A DNA stretch of 64,000 nucleotides from NCBI GenBank assembly GCA_963823245.1, contig CAWGKQ010000012.1:124001-188000 (forward strand), given 5' to 3'. The number at the start of each line of letters is the position of its first letter. Within the stretch, counting starts at the first letter, position 1. Below are positions 32,547-41,643 of the stretch, piece by piece. Below the pieces are notes generated by a model. It was not told the origin of the DNA. It was given only the letters and a program-made list of their open reading frames with translations, and searched no databases. A program made the position numbers and the translations under genes. The stretch comes from JAWVFM01 sp963823245. GTDB lineage: Bacteria; Actinomycetota; Thermoleophilia; Solirubrobacterales; 70-9.

Positions 32547-33783
32547 GAGGAACGTTGAACCGACCCGAGCGGATCGCCTGGACGATCGCCGGCTGTCTCG
32601 TCGCATTCATGGCCGTGTTCGCGGCCGGCTGCGGCTCGTCGTCGAGCTCGGGCAGCCGCAACACGGACATGCTCCAGAAGCTCGGCAAGAACGAGGGCGA
32701 CGCTCAACCTGGTTGAGTGGCCCGGCTACGTCGAGCCTCAGTGGACGAAGCCGTTCGAGAAGCAGACCGGCTGCAAGGTCAACGGCAAGGACGCGGGGAC
32801 GTCGGACCAGATGGTCCAGCTGATGCGGACCGGCCAGTACGACGGCGTGTCCGCCTCCGGGAATGCGACCGAGCGCCTCGTGGACGCCGGCAACGTCTCG
32901 CCCGGTGAACGTCGACCTCGTGCCGAACTACAAGACGATCTTCTCGGACATCAAGAACCAGGCGTACAACACGTTCGACGGTGTCCACTACGGGATCCCC
33001 ACGGCCGTGGGGCCGAACCTCCTGATGTGGAACCCGGACGACGTCAAGCCGGCGCCGGACTCGTGGTCGATCATCCTCGACCCGAAGCAGGCGGCGAAGT
33101 ACAAGGGCAAGATCTCGGCCTACGACGACCCGATCTATATCGCCGACGCCGCGGTGTATCTGAAGTCTCACGACCCGAGCCTCAAGATCACCAATCCGTA
33201 CGAGCTCGATCAGAAGCAGTTCGACGCGGCGGTGAACCTGCTCAAGCAGCAGCGGGCGAACGTGGGCGAGTACTGGTCGAGCGCGACGAAGCAGATCTCG
33301 TCGTTCGCGAACGGCGACGATGTCGTCGGCGCGACGTGGCAGTACCAGTACTTCGCGCTCAAGGGCGAGAACAAGCCGGTGGCGACGATTCCGGCGAAGC
33401 CGCTCGGGTTCCTCCCGAAGGAGGGCGCGACCGGCTGGTCGGACACCTGGATGATCAGCTCTCAGGCCGCGCACCCGAACTGCATGTACGCGTGGATGAA
33501 CTGGATCACCTCGGCGAAGGCCAATGCCGAGGTGGCGCAGTTCTTCGGTGAGGCGCCTGCCCAGAGCAAGGCCTGCGTGCCGTCGACTCTGACCGCGGCG
33601 GCGAAGGTCATCAAGTACCCGAACGACCCGCAGTTCTGCCAGGAGTACCACGCGGCTACGCCCTCGTTCTGGAAGCGCGTCTACTACTGGCAGACGCCCA
33701 CCGCGGACTGTCAGGACAGCCGCGGCGATTCGTGTAAGGACTACAACGACTGGGTCAACGCCTGGACGTCGATCAAGGGATGA
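32543..33783 (+). CDS. potD: Polyamine-type ABC transporter substrate-binding lipoprotein (frameshifted)
   Basis: Periplasm-side (membrane-anchored) binding protein. Signal peptide with lipobox FAAGC (about Cys-29), then a Ser-rich linker and a PotD/PotF-like two-lobed domain: LVEWPGYVEP near the start, YDGVSASGNATERLV, GIPTAVGPNLLMWNPDDV, and GWSDTWMISSQAAHPNCMYAWMNW near the end. Two +1 indels (near 32700 and 32901) split the frame into three; corrected, the protein is about 413 aa. It has several Cys in the C-terminal region (NDPQFCQEY, TADCQD, DSCKDY) which may form disulfides outside the cell. Second gene of the pot operon. Confidence 0.87.
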
Positions 33784-33812
33784 CCGAAGCGCCGCTCGTC
33801 GGCAACGCCTGA

Positions 33813-34709
33813 ATGGAGGCGGCTGACGCACTAGCGCCGGCGCCGAAGAGGTCGGTGGGCCGCAAGCTCGCCGGCCTCTTCCACGGCCGGAGGCGCCTGC
33901 AGGTCGGATCCCTCCTCGCCGCGCCGCTCGGGTGGCTCGTGCTCGTCTACCTCGGGTCGCTCGCGATCCTGCTCGTCGCTGCGTTCTGGACCAGCAATGC
34001 GATCACGGGTCTGCCGGAGCAGACCTTCACGCTCGACAACTTCAGCACGATCCTCAACGAGTCGGTCTTCCGCACGGTCGCGTTCCGCACGGTCGCGATT
34101 GCCGCGGCAGTGACGCTGACGGACGCGCTCCTCGCCTTCCCGATCGCCTTCTACATGGCGAAGATCGCCGGGCGGAAGACGAAGGCGGCGCTGGTGGTCG
34201 CCGTCCTCATGCCGCTCTGGTCGAGCTACCTGGTGAAGGTGTACGCCTGGTACACGATCCTCTCGACAGATGGGGCCCTCAACTGGGTGCTCAACCCCCT
34301 CGGCATCGCGGGTCCCGGCCACGGCGTCGTCGCGATCTGGATCGTCTTCAGCTACCTCTGGCTCCCGTACATGATCCTCCCGATCTTCGCCGGGCTCGAG
34401 CGGATCCCGGATTCCCTGATCTCGGCGTCCGAGGACCTCGGAGCGGGGCCGTTCACGACCTTCCGCCGGGTGATCCTGCCGCTCGCCTTCCCAGCGGTCG
34501 TCGCCGGGTCGATCTTCACCTTCTCCCTCACGCTCGGCGACTACGTCACGCCGCAGATCGTCTCCAACACGCAGCTCATCGGGAACCTGATCTTCATCAA
34601 CTTCACGCAGAACCTCCCGCTGGCCTCCGCGTACGCAACCGTCCCGCTCGCGATCATGGTCGTCTACCTGCTGATCGCGCGGCGCCTTGGAGCGTTCGAG
34701 CAGCTATGA
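33813..34709 (+). CDS. potB: ABC transporter permease, PotB type
   Basis: Inner-membrane permease of 298 aa with an amphipathic basic N-terminus (KRSVGRKLAGLFHGRRRLQ) and six predicted transmembrane helices. The EAA loop that docks the ATPase reads SASEDLGAGPFTTFRRVILPLAFPAV, as in PotB proteins. Lies 29 bp after the binding protein; its stop overlaps the next permease (ATGA). Confidence 0.93.
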   Translation: MEAADALAPAPKRSVGRKLAGLFHGRRRLQVGSLLAAPLGWLVLVYLGSLAILLVAAFWTSNAITGLPEQTFTLDNFSTILNESVFRTVAFRTVAIAAAVTLTDALLAFPIAFYMAKIAGRKTKAALVVAVLMPLWSSYLVKVYAWYTILSTDGALNWVLNPLGIAGPGHGVVAIWIVFSYLWLPYMILPIFAGLERIPDSLISASEDLGAGPFTTFRRVILPLAFPAVVAGSIFTFSLTLGDYVTPQIVSNTQLIGNLIFINFTQNLPLASAYATVPLAIMVVYLLIARRLGAFEQL

Positions 34710-35557
34710 GGCTCTCGCGGCGAGCGAGCCTTCTGCTGCGCACGGGCGTCGGCGTGACGCTCGCCTTCATCTACCTGCCGCTGCTCGTGATCGCGATCTA
34801 CGCCTTCAGCTCGGCGCACATCCTCGAGTGGCCGCCGCCGGGGTTCACGGTGCACTGGTTCGACAAGGCCTTCAACGAGCCGGGGCCGCGCGACGCGCTG
34901 CTGAACTCGATCAAGGTCGGGCTCGGCGCCACTGCCGTCGCGATCCTCCTCGGCACGCTCGCCTCGCTCGCCGTCGCCCGCCATCGCTTCTTCGGCCGCG
35001 AGACGATCTCGTTCCTCGTCATCCTGCCGATCGCCCTGCCGGGTGTCGTCACCGGCGTCGCCCTGAACGACACCTTCACGCAGGTGCTCGGGGTGAGCCT
35101 CAGCCTCGTCACCGTGGCGGTGGCGCACGCGACCTTCTGCATCGTCGTCGTCTACAACAACGTCGTCGCGCGCCTCCGGCGCACCTCCGGCGCGATCGAG
35201 GAGGCCTCGGCCGACCTCGGTGCCGGGCCGTTGCAGACGTTCTGGTACGTGACGATCCCGAGCATGCGCACGGCGCTCGCCGCCGGCGCGCTGCTCGCCT
35301 TTGCGCTCTCTTTCGACGAGATCATCGTCACCTATTTCACGATCGGAGGCCAGCAGACGCTCCCGATCTGGATCTTCAACATCCTCTTCCGGGGCACTCC
35401 GAGCCAGCTCCCGGTGGTGAACGCCGTCGCCGTCGTGGTGGTGATCCTCTCGATCATCCCCGTCTACTTCGCGCACCGCATGACGCGGGACGAGGAGGGG
35501 GTGTCGGGCGCCCGCGGCGGCGGCGCCGTCGCGGCCGAGGCGACGGCCGTGCCCTAA
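34706..35557 (+). CDS. potC: ABC transporter permease, PotC type
   Basis: Second permease of the importer, 283 aa with six predicted helices. Begins with FIYLPLLVIAIYAFSSA, a standard PotC first helix; the EAA loop is EASADLGAGPLQTFWYVTIPSM. FALSFDEIIVTYFTIGG is the conserved PotC helix-5 region. A Gly/Ala-rich tail ends the protein. Last gene of the operon; order potA-potD-potB-potC. Confidence 0.93.
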   Translation: MRLSRRASLLLRTGVGVTLAFIYLPLLVIAIYAFSSAHILEWPPPGFTVHWFDKAFNEPGPRDALLNSIKVGLGATAVAILLGTLASLAVARHRFFGRETISFLVILPIALPGVVTGVALNDTFTQVLGVSLSLVTVAVAHATFCIVVVYNNVVARLRRTSGAIEEASADLGAGPLQTFWYVTIPSMRTALAAGALLAFALSFDEIIVTYFTIGGQQTLPIWIFNILFRGTPSQLPVVNAVAVVVVILSIIPVYFAHRMTRDEEGVSGARGGGAVAAEATAVP

Positions 35558-35569
35558 GGAAGCTCGCCG

Positions 35570-35941
35570 CTACTCGTCGCGGTCGGCCGCGCTGACAGCC
35601 TCTTCGAGGGTGTCGTGCACGGGAATGGTCTGGTCGATCGCGGTCAGCGCGAGGACCTCGGAGGGCGGACCCGTTCCGCCCGCGATCGAAAAGCCGTCCC
35701 GGCGCCCGGCCGCGTGAAGAATCGCTGCGAGCCCGGAGGAATCGATGAACGCGCAACCGGTGAGGTCGATCACGATCGGCCCCCCGGGCTCGGCCGCGAC
35801 GCGCCGCAGGAGCTTGCCGAACCGCTCCGAGGTCGAGACGTCCACGTCGCCCCTCGCGGTTACGACCCGGACCTCGCCGACCTGCGACTCGGTGAGGTCG
35901 AGCTGGGCATCATGCGCGTTGTTCAAGCGACGCGACATCAT
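35570..35941 (-). CDS. STAS-domain anti-sigma factor antagonist (RsbV/SpoIIAA-like)
   Basis: A 123-residue single-domain protein. VVTARGDVDVSTSERFGKLL, IVIDLTGCAFIDSSGLAAIL with the phosphorylatable Ser in FIDSSGL, and a final EEAVSAAD helix match RsbV-type antagonists that bind anti-sigma kinases when unphosphorylated. Start ATG 35941 overlaps the stop of the PP2C gene (ATGA), so phosphatase and its likely substrate are coupled. No sigma factor lies in the cassette. Confidence 0.88.
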   Translation of the reverse strand: MMSRRLNNAHDAQLDLTESQVGEVRVVTARGDVDVSTSERFGKLLRRVAAEPGGPIVIDLTGCAFIDSSGLAAILHAAGRRDGFSIAGGTGPPSEVLALTAIDQTIPVHDTLEEAVSAADRDE

Positions 35942-38066
35942 GGCCCGAGGAACCTCAGCGCAACGAGCGCCGCGTCGTCCACGAGATCGCCACCGGCGAG
36001 CTCGTGGATGATCGCCTCGGCGCAACGCTCCGCGTCGTCGGACGCAGCCGCGAGGGCATCTCTCAGCCGCGCGATCCCCGCCCCGATCCCAGCGTCCCGC
36101 CGCTCGACCAGGCCATCGGTGTAGAGGAGGAGCATGCTTCCCGGCTCGAGGTCGAACGACGTCGGCGAGAAGGGCAACGGAGTCGGCATGCCCACGGGCG
36201 GTAAACCCGCCTCGTCGAGGTCGATCACGGCGCCGCGTGGGTCCCGCAGGAGTGGCGGCGGGTGGCCGGCCCGAACGTACTCGCCCCGACCGGCGATCGG
36301 ATCGACGGCGAGGCAGGCGACGGTCGCCATCACAGGCTCGGCGAACTCCTGCATCATCGAGTTCAGCCGCTCCACCGCGCCCGCCGGATCGTGTCCGTCG
36401 ATGAGGTACGCACGCAGGGCGGTGCGGAGTTTGCCCATGATGGTCGCGGCCTTGAGGCCCCGACCGGCGACGTCGCCGATGACCAGGCCGACGCGGCCCC
36501 TGCCGGTCTCCATCACGTCGTACCAGTCGCCACCGACCTCGACCCCGGGCGCAGCCGGGAGGTAGCGCAGCGCGATCTCCATGGTGCGTGGCGCTGGCAC
36601 GCGCTCGGGCAGCAGGGCCCTCTGCAGGGTGAGGGCCGCCTCGTGCTCGCGCCGGTAAAGCAGGGCGTTGTCGACGGCGAGCGCAGCGTGGCGCGCGAGC
36701 TCCTCGACGAGCCCAGGTCCTGCTCGGTGTAGTGACGGCCCGACTCGGCCGCCACGAGAGTCAGCGCTCCGAGGTTCCGGTCGCGCGCCCTGAGGGGAAC
36801 CACGATCGCCGACACCATCCCGAGCTCGCGGATCATCCGCAGGTGCTCCTCGTCAACCGCCCCCTCGGCGATGAGCTCGTCCGGGAGGGTCGGGTAGAGC
36901 TCGGACTCTCCGGTGCGGACCACGTGCGGAGCGCCGGTGCCGGCGTCGGGGTTCGGCGGGTAGCGGCGCTGAAGTTCTTCCGCAAGGACGACGCGCTCGG
37001 GATCGATGTGCGCGACGGCCACGTTGCGCAGGCGCCGATCCTCGTCGAGGAGCTCGATGCTGCACCAGTCGCCGATGCGCGGCACGGCCAGTGACGCCAG
37101 CCGCCTGAGCGTTGGCTCGACGTCGAGCGATTCCACGAGCAGCTCGCTGGCCTCCGCGATGAAGGCGAGCTGCTGCAGACGCATCCGCTCGGCCTCGAAG
37201 AGGCGTCCGCGCTCCAGCGCGTACGCCGCCTGGGTCGTGATCGTGACCATGAAGGCCCGCTCGTCCTGCAGAAACACGTGCGGCTCGGAGAAGCTCAACG
37301 AGACCGCTCCGAAGGGCTCCTCCTCGCCGATTGCGAACGGAACGATCGCCAGCGAAGCGAAGTCGCTGCGCTCGCCCGGGAGGGTCGGATAGCGGCTGAA
37401 GATCTCGTCGCTGTCGACGAGCCAGAGGGCCTCGCCGGTCCGGACCACCTCCGTCATCGGCAGGTCCGCGTCGACGTGCATCCGCGCGAAATGGTCGACT
37501 CCCTCCTGCCTATAGCCCGCGCTACCGATGATCTCGAGCTCCTGGGTGTCGCGGTCGAGCACGGCCACCGCGCCGGCCGCGGCGCCGAGCGCTGGGAGGG
37601 CGTTCTCGAGGAGCACGCTGACGGTCCGCTCCGGCTGGATCTCGCGGGCGAGCTTCGTCGTCACGTCCTGGAGCCGGGACGCGCGTTCTTCCGCGCGCTT
37701 GCGCGCCGTGATGTCGCGGGCGATGACGGACGCGCCGACGATCTCGTCGCTCTCGGCGCGAAGGGGCGAGATAGTGAGCGAGACGAACACGCGGTGCCCG
37801 TCCTTCGTCACCCTCTCCGTCTCGTAGTGGTCGACCTTGTTGCCGGCGAGGATCCGCTCAAGGATCTCGATCTCCTCGCCCCGACGTTCGTCCGGCACCA
37901 GGATCGAAATCGGCTGCCCGACTGCATCGGCCGAGCGGTGGCCGTAGAGCCGCTCCGCCGCCGGGTTCCAGCTGGTGATCGTCGCGTTTCGGTCCTTGGT
38001 CAGGATCGCGTCGTCGGAGGATTCGACGATCGCCTCGTAATGACTCGCGGGGATCGTGGTCGCCAT
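35938..38066 (-). CDS. PAS-GAF-PP2C (RsbU/SpoIIE-type) serine phosphatase (frameshifted)
   Basis: Senses a signal and dephosphorylates the STAS antagonist to release a sigma factor. Domains in order: PAS (residues 5-125, AAERLYGHRSADAVGQPI), a GAF domain (about 160-300), a second GAF-like domain (about 310-450, VPRIGDWCSIELLD) and a C-terminal SpoIIE phosphatase (GVEVGGDWYDVMETG, LVIGDVAGRGLKAA with metal Asp residues, and LLLYTDGLVERR). One missing base near 36713, in a run of G, breaks the frame before the phosphatase; corrected length about 709 aa. The stop overlaps the STAS gene; its start lies at the stop of an HATPase gene. Confidence 0.88.
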
Positions 38067-38407
38067 CAGCGCGCCCCCCCGATCGCGAACCGCATGCAGA
38101 CGGCGGTCCCGCCGTCTCCCCGCGCCGTGATCTCCACGGCCTTTGAGAGCTGCGCCATGAGCGGGAGGCCGAACCCGAGGCCTGAGGACTCGGGGTCGGG
38201 CCGCATGCCGACCCCCTCGTCGCTGACCGTGAGGAGGAGCTCACCGTCGTCGCAGAGGCCCTCGACCAGGATCCGGCCCGCCGCGCCCTCCCGGTAGGCG
38301 TGAAGGACGGCGTTGCCGACCGCCTCCCCGACGGCCAGCTCCACCGCGGCTCGGTCGGCGCCCACGTGCTCCGCGAACGAGGCGGCGCTGCGGCGCGCCG
38401 CGGTCAC
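38066..38407 (-). CDS. HATPase anti-sigma factor/kinase (RsbW-like)
   Basis: GHKL-fold kinase that would hold a sigma factor and phosphorylate the STAS protein. It shows the N-box VGEAVGNAVLHAYRE, the G1 box VSDEGVGMRPD and the G2 region GLGFGLPLM. From GTG 38407 the protein has 113 aa, shorter than usual. The frame stays open upstream and encodes the typical N-terminal strand (ELALDLPATKESVTAARRS), so translation probably begins earlier. A strong AAGGAGG (complement of 38481-38487) lies 7 nt before a GTA in that frame at 38473, with no regular start codon there. An error or rare start is possible. Confidence 0.8.
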   Translation of the reverse strand: MTAARRSAASFAEHVGADRAAVELAVGEAVGNAVLHAYREGAAGRILVEGLCDDGELLLTVSDEGVGMRPDPESSGLGFGLPLMAQLSKAVEITARGDGGTAVCMRFAIGGAR

Positions 38408-38528
38408 GCTCTCCTTGGTGGCGGGCAGGTCTAGTGCGAGCTCTCGCTCGGCTTGGGGGAGTGGTCCGTCTACGGAGATGCCTCCTTGCCCTACCGACCG
38501 TACAGCGTTCGCAAGGGCGCCGCCACGC

Positions 38529-39383
38529 CTAGCCGCCCGCTGAGGAGTAGTCGTTCAGCGCCGCCGTGTACTGGTCGAGCTTCCGCTCTACCTCGGGCCG
38601 CTCGGCGGCGGGGAGCATGTAGACCGCGCGCTTTACCCCCGCCTGCTCGTAGCGCTCGAGCAGGGCCGGGTCGCGAGGCGCAAGCTGTAGGCTCGTCGGG
38701 ATCGGACCGCGGCCGGCCTCCTCGCCGAGGCGCCGCATCTTCGCGACCCGGGCGATGATCTTGTCGTCGTCGCCGATGCGGTTCGGCAGCCAGCCGTCAC
38801 CGTAGGCGAGAACGCGATCGTAAACCGTGCGGCCGTTGCCGCCGACGAGCACCTCCGGGTGGGGTTTCGAGACCGGCTTCGGCCAGCACCAAATCGGGTC
38901 GAAGTCGACGTAGCGGCCGTGGTATTCGGGCGCGTCGGAGGCCCAGATCTCCTTGATCGCCTCCATCCGCTCGCTCAGAAGCCCGAAGCGGCTGTCGGGA
39001 TCCGTTCCGTGGTTGGCCATCTCCTCCCGGTTCCAGCCGGCCCCCACCCCGAAGATCATGCGCCCGCCGGAGAGCCGGTCGACGCTTGCGACCTCCTTCG
39101 CCGTGACGATGGGGTCCCGCTCGACGACGAGGCAGATCGCCGTCCCGACCTTGAGCGTCTCGGTCGCGGCCGCCGCCGTCGCGAGCGCGACGAACGGGTC
39201 GTAGGTGCGCCAGTACTCGGGCGGAAGGTCGCCCCCCGCGGGATACGGAGTGTCGCGGCTCGCCGGAATGTGCGTGTGCTCGGTGAAAAAGAGCGCCTCG
39301 AACCCGCGCTGCTCCAGCTCGCGAGCCAGCTCGGCGGGCTGGATCGCGTCGTCGGTGGCGAAGCAGGAGATCGCGAAGTCCAC
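38529..39383 (-). CDS. LLM-class F420-dependent oxidoreductase (TIGR03619 type)
   Basis: A (beta/alpha)8 flavin-like oxidoreductase of 284 aa using coenzyme F420. Typical blocks: ARELEQRGFEALFFTEHTHIP near the start, ATETLKVGTAICLVVERDPIVTAKE, LSGGRMIFGVGAGWNREEMANHG, and PKPVSKPHPEVLVGGNG. The subfamily signature W..YDPFVALA is present. Presence of such an enzyme supports an F420-making actinobacterium. Substrate unknown. It lies 120 bp from the anti-sigma gene on the same strand. Confidence 0.9.
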   Translation of the reverse strand: MDFAISCFATDDAIQPAELARELEQRGFEALFFTEHTHIPASRDTPYPAGGDLPPEYWRTYDPFVALATAAAATETLKVGTAICLVVERDPIVTAKEVASVDRLSGGRMIFGVGAGWNREEMANHGTDPDSRFGLLSERMEAIKEIWASDAPEYHGRYVDFDPIWCWPKPVSKPHPEVLVGGNGRTVYDRVLAYGDGWLPNRIGDDDKIIARVAKMRRLGEEAGRGPIPTSLQLAPRDPALLERYEQAGVKRAVYMLPAAERPEVERKLDQYTAALNDYSSAGG

Positions 39384-39452
39384 GCCAGCGCCAGGCTATA
39401 GCCCGGGCCGCGTTCGTCGGATGCGGGATTGGTGTCGCTATCGCAACCACAA

Positions 39453-40191
39453 CTACGCAACGAAACGGATTTGGTCTCCCTCGCTGCCCTTGCCACGCAG
39501 GCGCTCCGCGACGGCTCGACGGGTGGCCGAGACGGCCTCGGGCTCGTACCGGATCTGGGCATGCGTGAATCTCAGCGGGGTCAGGCCGGCGGCCGTGTGC
39601 GCCTGGTCTCGGAGCCGATCCTTCGCCTGCTCGCTCGGCGTCCGGTGATAGCGCAGTCCGTCGGTTTCGACGACGAGGCCCAAGTCGGGCCAGTAGAAGT
39701 CGACGCGAAAGCCGTTGACCCATTGCTGCGTGAGCGGGGGCGGAAGGTCAGCTCGGCGAATTATTCGCGCGAACCCTCTCTCCAGCTCTGAGTCGGTGAG
39801 GAGGAATGTGCGGCGGTCGAGGAGCCGGCGGACCACCGCGCAGCCCGGACGGCGGGGCATGGCGTCTACGGCTCGGCAAAGGGAGCCCGGGTCGATCCGG
39901 TCGAGCTTGTCGGCGGTGTGATCGCGCGCTCGAGGCGTTCCGGGTTGACCTGTGCCGCGAGGTCGACAAGGGTGAGCGCGGGGCTGGTCACGGGGATGCC
40001 GCTGTGGTGGACGATGTCGTGGTCGCGAAGCCCTGTTCGGCGACGTAGACGATGCCGTTCGGCCTGGCAGCCAGGGAGGGTGGGCCCGAGACGTCGATCG
40101 GTCCTCCGTGATCGTCCTCGATGCCCCACAGGGCCGCGGCGCTCGAGTGGCTCAGGAATGAGCTCTTGCCGCATCGGAGCACGGCGGCCAT
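39453..40191 (-). pseudogene. AbiEi-like/DUF559 protein, broken by two frameshifts and N-terminally incomplete
   Basis: The C-terminal part (RVDFYWPDLGLVVETDGLRYHRTPSEQAKDR) is a DUF559 domain, a small PD-(D/E)xK-like (Vsr-type) nuclease fold with D-x16-E-x-D spacing. The N-terminal part (VLRCGKSSFLSHSSAAALWGI, TSPALTLVDLAAQVNPERLERAI) is the AbiEi-like region usually fused to it. Two single-base deletions near 39917 and 40032 break the frame, and the winged-helix start normally preceding is missing. Upstream (40210-40242) lies a second copy of the C-terminal end, suggesting a recombined tandem pair. It is unlikely to be functional as read. Confidence 0.7.
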
Positions 40192-40272
40192 CCACCTTCC
40201 CTCCAGGGCCCAACGAAACCGGATTCGCCCCCCCTCGCTGCCATCCGGGGTGGTTGGCGATCGACGCGGCTG

Positions 40273-41643
40273 CTACTTCAAGACGCGGATCAGCTTCTTG
40301 TTGACGAACTCGTCCATCCCGTAGGGGCCGAGCTCGCGGCCGAAGCCGGAGCGCTTGACGCCCCCGAACGGCAGCTCGGCGCCGTCGAGGAGGACGCCGT
40401 TCACGAAGACCATGCCGGTGTCGAGGCTGTCGGCGACGCGATCGGCCTGCTCGGGCTCGGTCGTGAAGACATAAGAGCCGAGCCCGAACGGCGTGTCGTT
40501 CGCCACCTTGATCGCCTCCTCCTCGGAGCCGACCCTGTAGACGCTCGCGACCGGGCCGAAGAACTCCTCCCGATAGGCGTCGCTCGAGGGGCTGATCCCG
40601 GCGAGCACCGTCGGACCGAAGAAGTTGTCCCTGCGCTCACCCTCGAGGACCATCTCGGCGCCCTGGGCCTTCGCGCGGTCGAGCTGGTCCTGAAGGCGAT
40701 CCGCCGCCGTCGACGACGAGAGGGGGCCCATCGCGGCGTCCTCGGCCGGATCCCCGGGCTCGACCGCCTTCATCTTCTCCGTGAGCTTCGCGAGGAAGTC
40801 GTCATAGAGCTCGTCGACGACGATGAACCGCTTGGCGGCGTTGCAGGACTGGCCGGTGTTGTCGAGGCGCGCCTCGACCGCGGCGTCGACGACCTCATCG
40901 AGGTTCTCGGTCGCGAGGAGGATGAACGGGTCGGAGCCGCCCATCTCGAGCACGACCTTCTTCAGGTTGCGCCCGGCTACCTCGGCGACGGCGGCGCCGG
41001 CCCGCTCGGAGCCGGTGACCGAGACACCGCGCACGCGCGGGTCGGGGATCACCTTCTCGGCGATCTGCTCGTTGGTCGCGAGGATCGTCTGGTACGCGCT
41101 CTCGGGGAAGCCGGCCTCCTCGTACATCGCCTGGATCGCCTCGGCCGACTCCGGGCACTGCGGCGCCGGTTTCAGCAGGATCGGGTTGCCGACGATCAGG
41201 TTCGGACCCGCGAAGCGGGCCACCTGGTAGTAGGGGAAGTTCCACGGCATGATCCCGAGGAGCGGGCCCATCGAGGAGCGGCGGATCACAGCCGAGCCCT
41301 CCCCGCCGATGAGCTCGATCGGCTCGTCCTTCAGGAAATCCTCCGCGCGCTCCGCGTAGTAGCCGTAGATGTCGCCGCAGAAGTCGACCTCGCCGAGCGC
41401 CTGCTCCATCGGCTTGCCCATCTCCTTGACCGCAATCGCAGCGAGCGCCTCGCGTCGCTCTGTGTGGAGCTCCGCAACGCGCTTGGTCTTCCCGGCGCGG
41501 TCGCCGACCGACATCGCAGCGAGCGCGTCTCGCGCATCCCAGGCCCTGCCGATGGCGGCGTCGAGCTCGTCGTCGGAGATCTCGGGGTATTCCTCGAGCT
41601 TCTCGCCGGTGGCCGGGTTAACGACTGCGTAGGTGCTGCTCAA
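40273..41643 (-). CDS. Aldehyde dehydrogenase family protein, succinate-semialdehyde type
   Basis: NAD(P)-dependent oxidation of an aldehyde to an acid. TTG 41643 overlaps the alanine dehydrogenase stop. Family landmarks: GIMPWNFPYYQVARFAGP, the catalytic Glu in VLEMGGSDPFIL, the catalytic Cys in NTGQSCNAAKRF and PFGGVKRSGFGRELG near the end; length 456 aa. The absence of the long N-terminal tail and the NPATGEKLEEYPE start match the succinate-semialdehyde/aminoaldehyde branch. Last gene of a five-gene operon with an aminotransferase, so the likely substrate is the semialdehyde produced by that enzyme. Confidence 0.92.
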   Translation of the reverse strand: MSSTYAVVNPATGEKLEEYPEISDDELDAAIGRAWDARDALAAMSVGDRAGKTKRVAELHTERREALAAIAVKEMGKPMEQALGEVDFCGDIYGYYAERAEDFLKDEPIELIGGEGSAVIRRSSMGPLLGIMPWNFPYYQVARFAGPNLIVGNPILLKPAPQCPESAEAIQAMYEEAGFPESAYQTILATNEQIAEKVIPDPRVRGVSVTGSERAGAAVAEVAGRNLKKVVLEMGGSDPFILLATENLDEVVDAAVEARLDNTGQSCNAAKRFIVVDELYDDFLAKLTEKMKAVEPGDPAEDAAMGPLSSSTAADRLQDQLDRAKAQGAEMVLEGERRDNFFGPTVLAGISPSSDAYREEFFGPVASVYRVGSEEEAIKVANDTPFGLGSYVFTTEPEQADRVADSLDTGMVFVNGVLLDGAELPFGGVKRSGFGRELGPYGMDEFVNKKLIRVLK

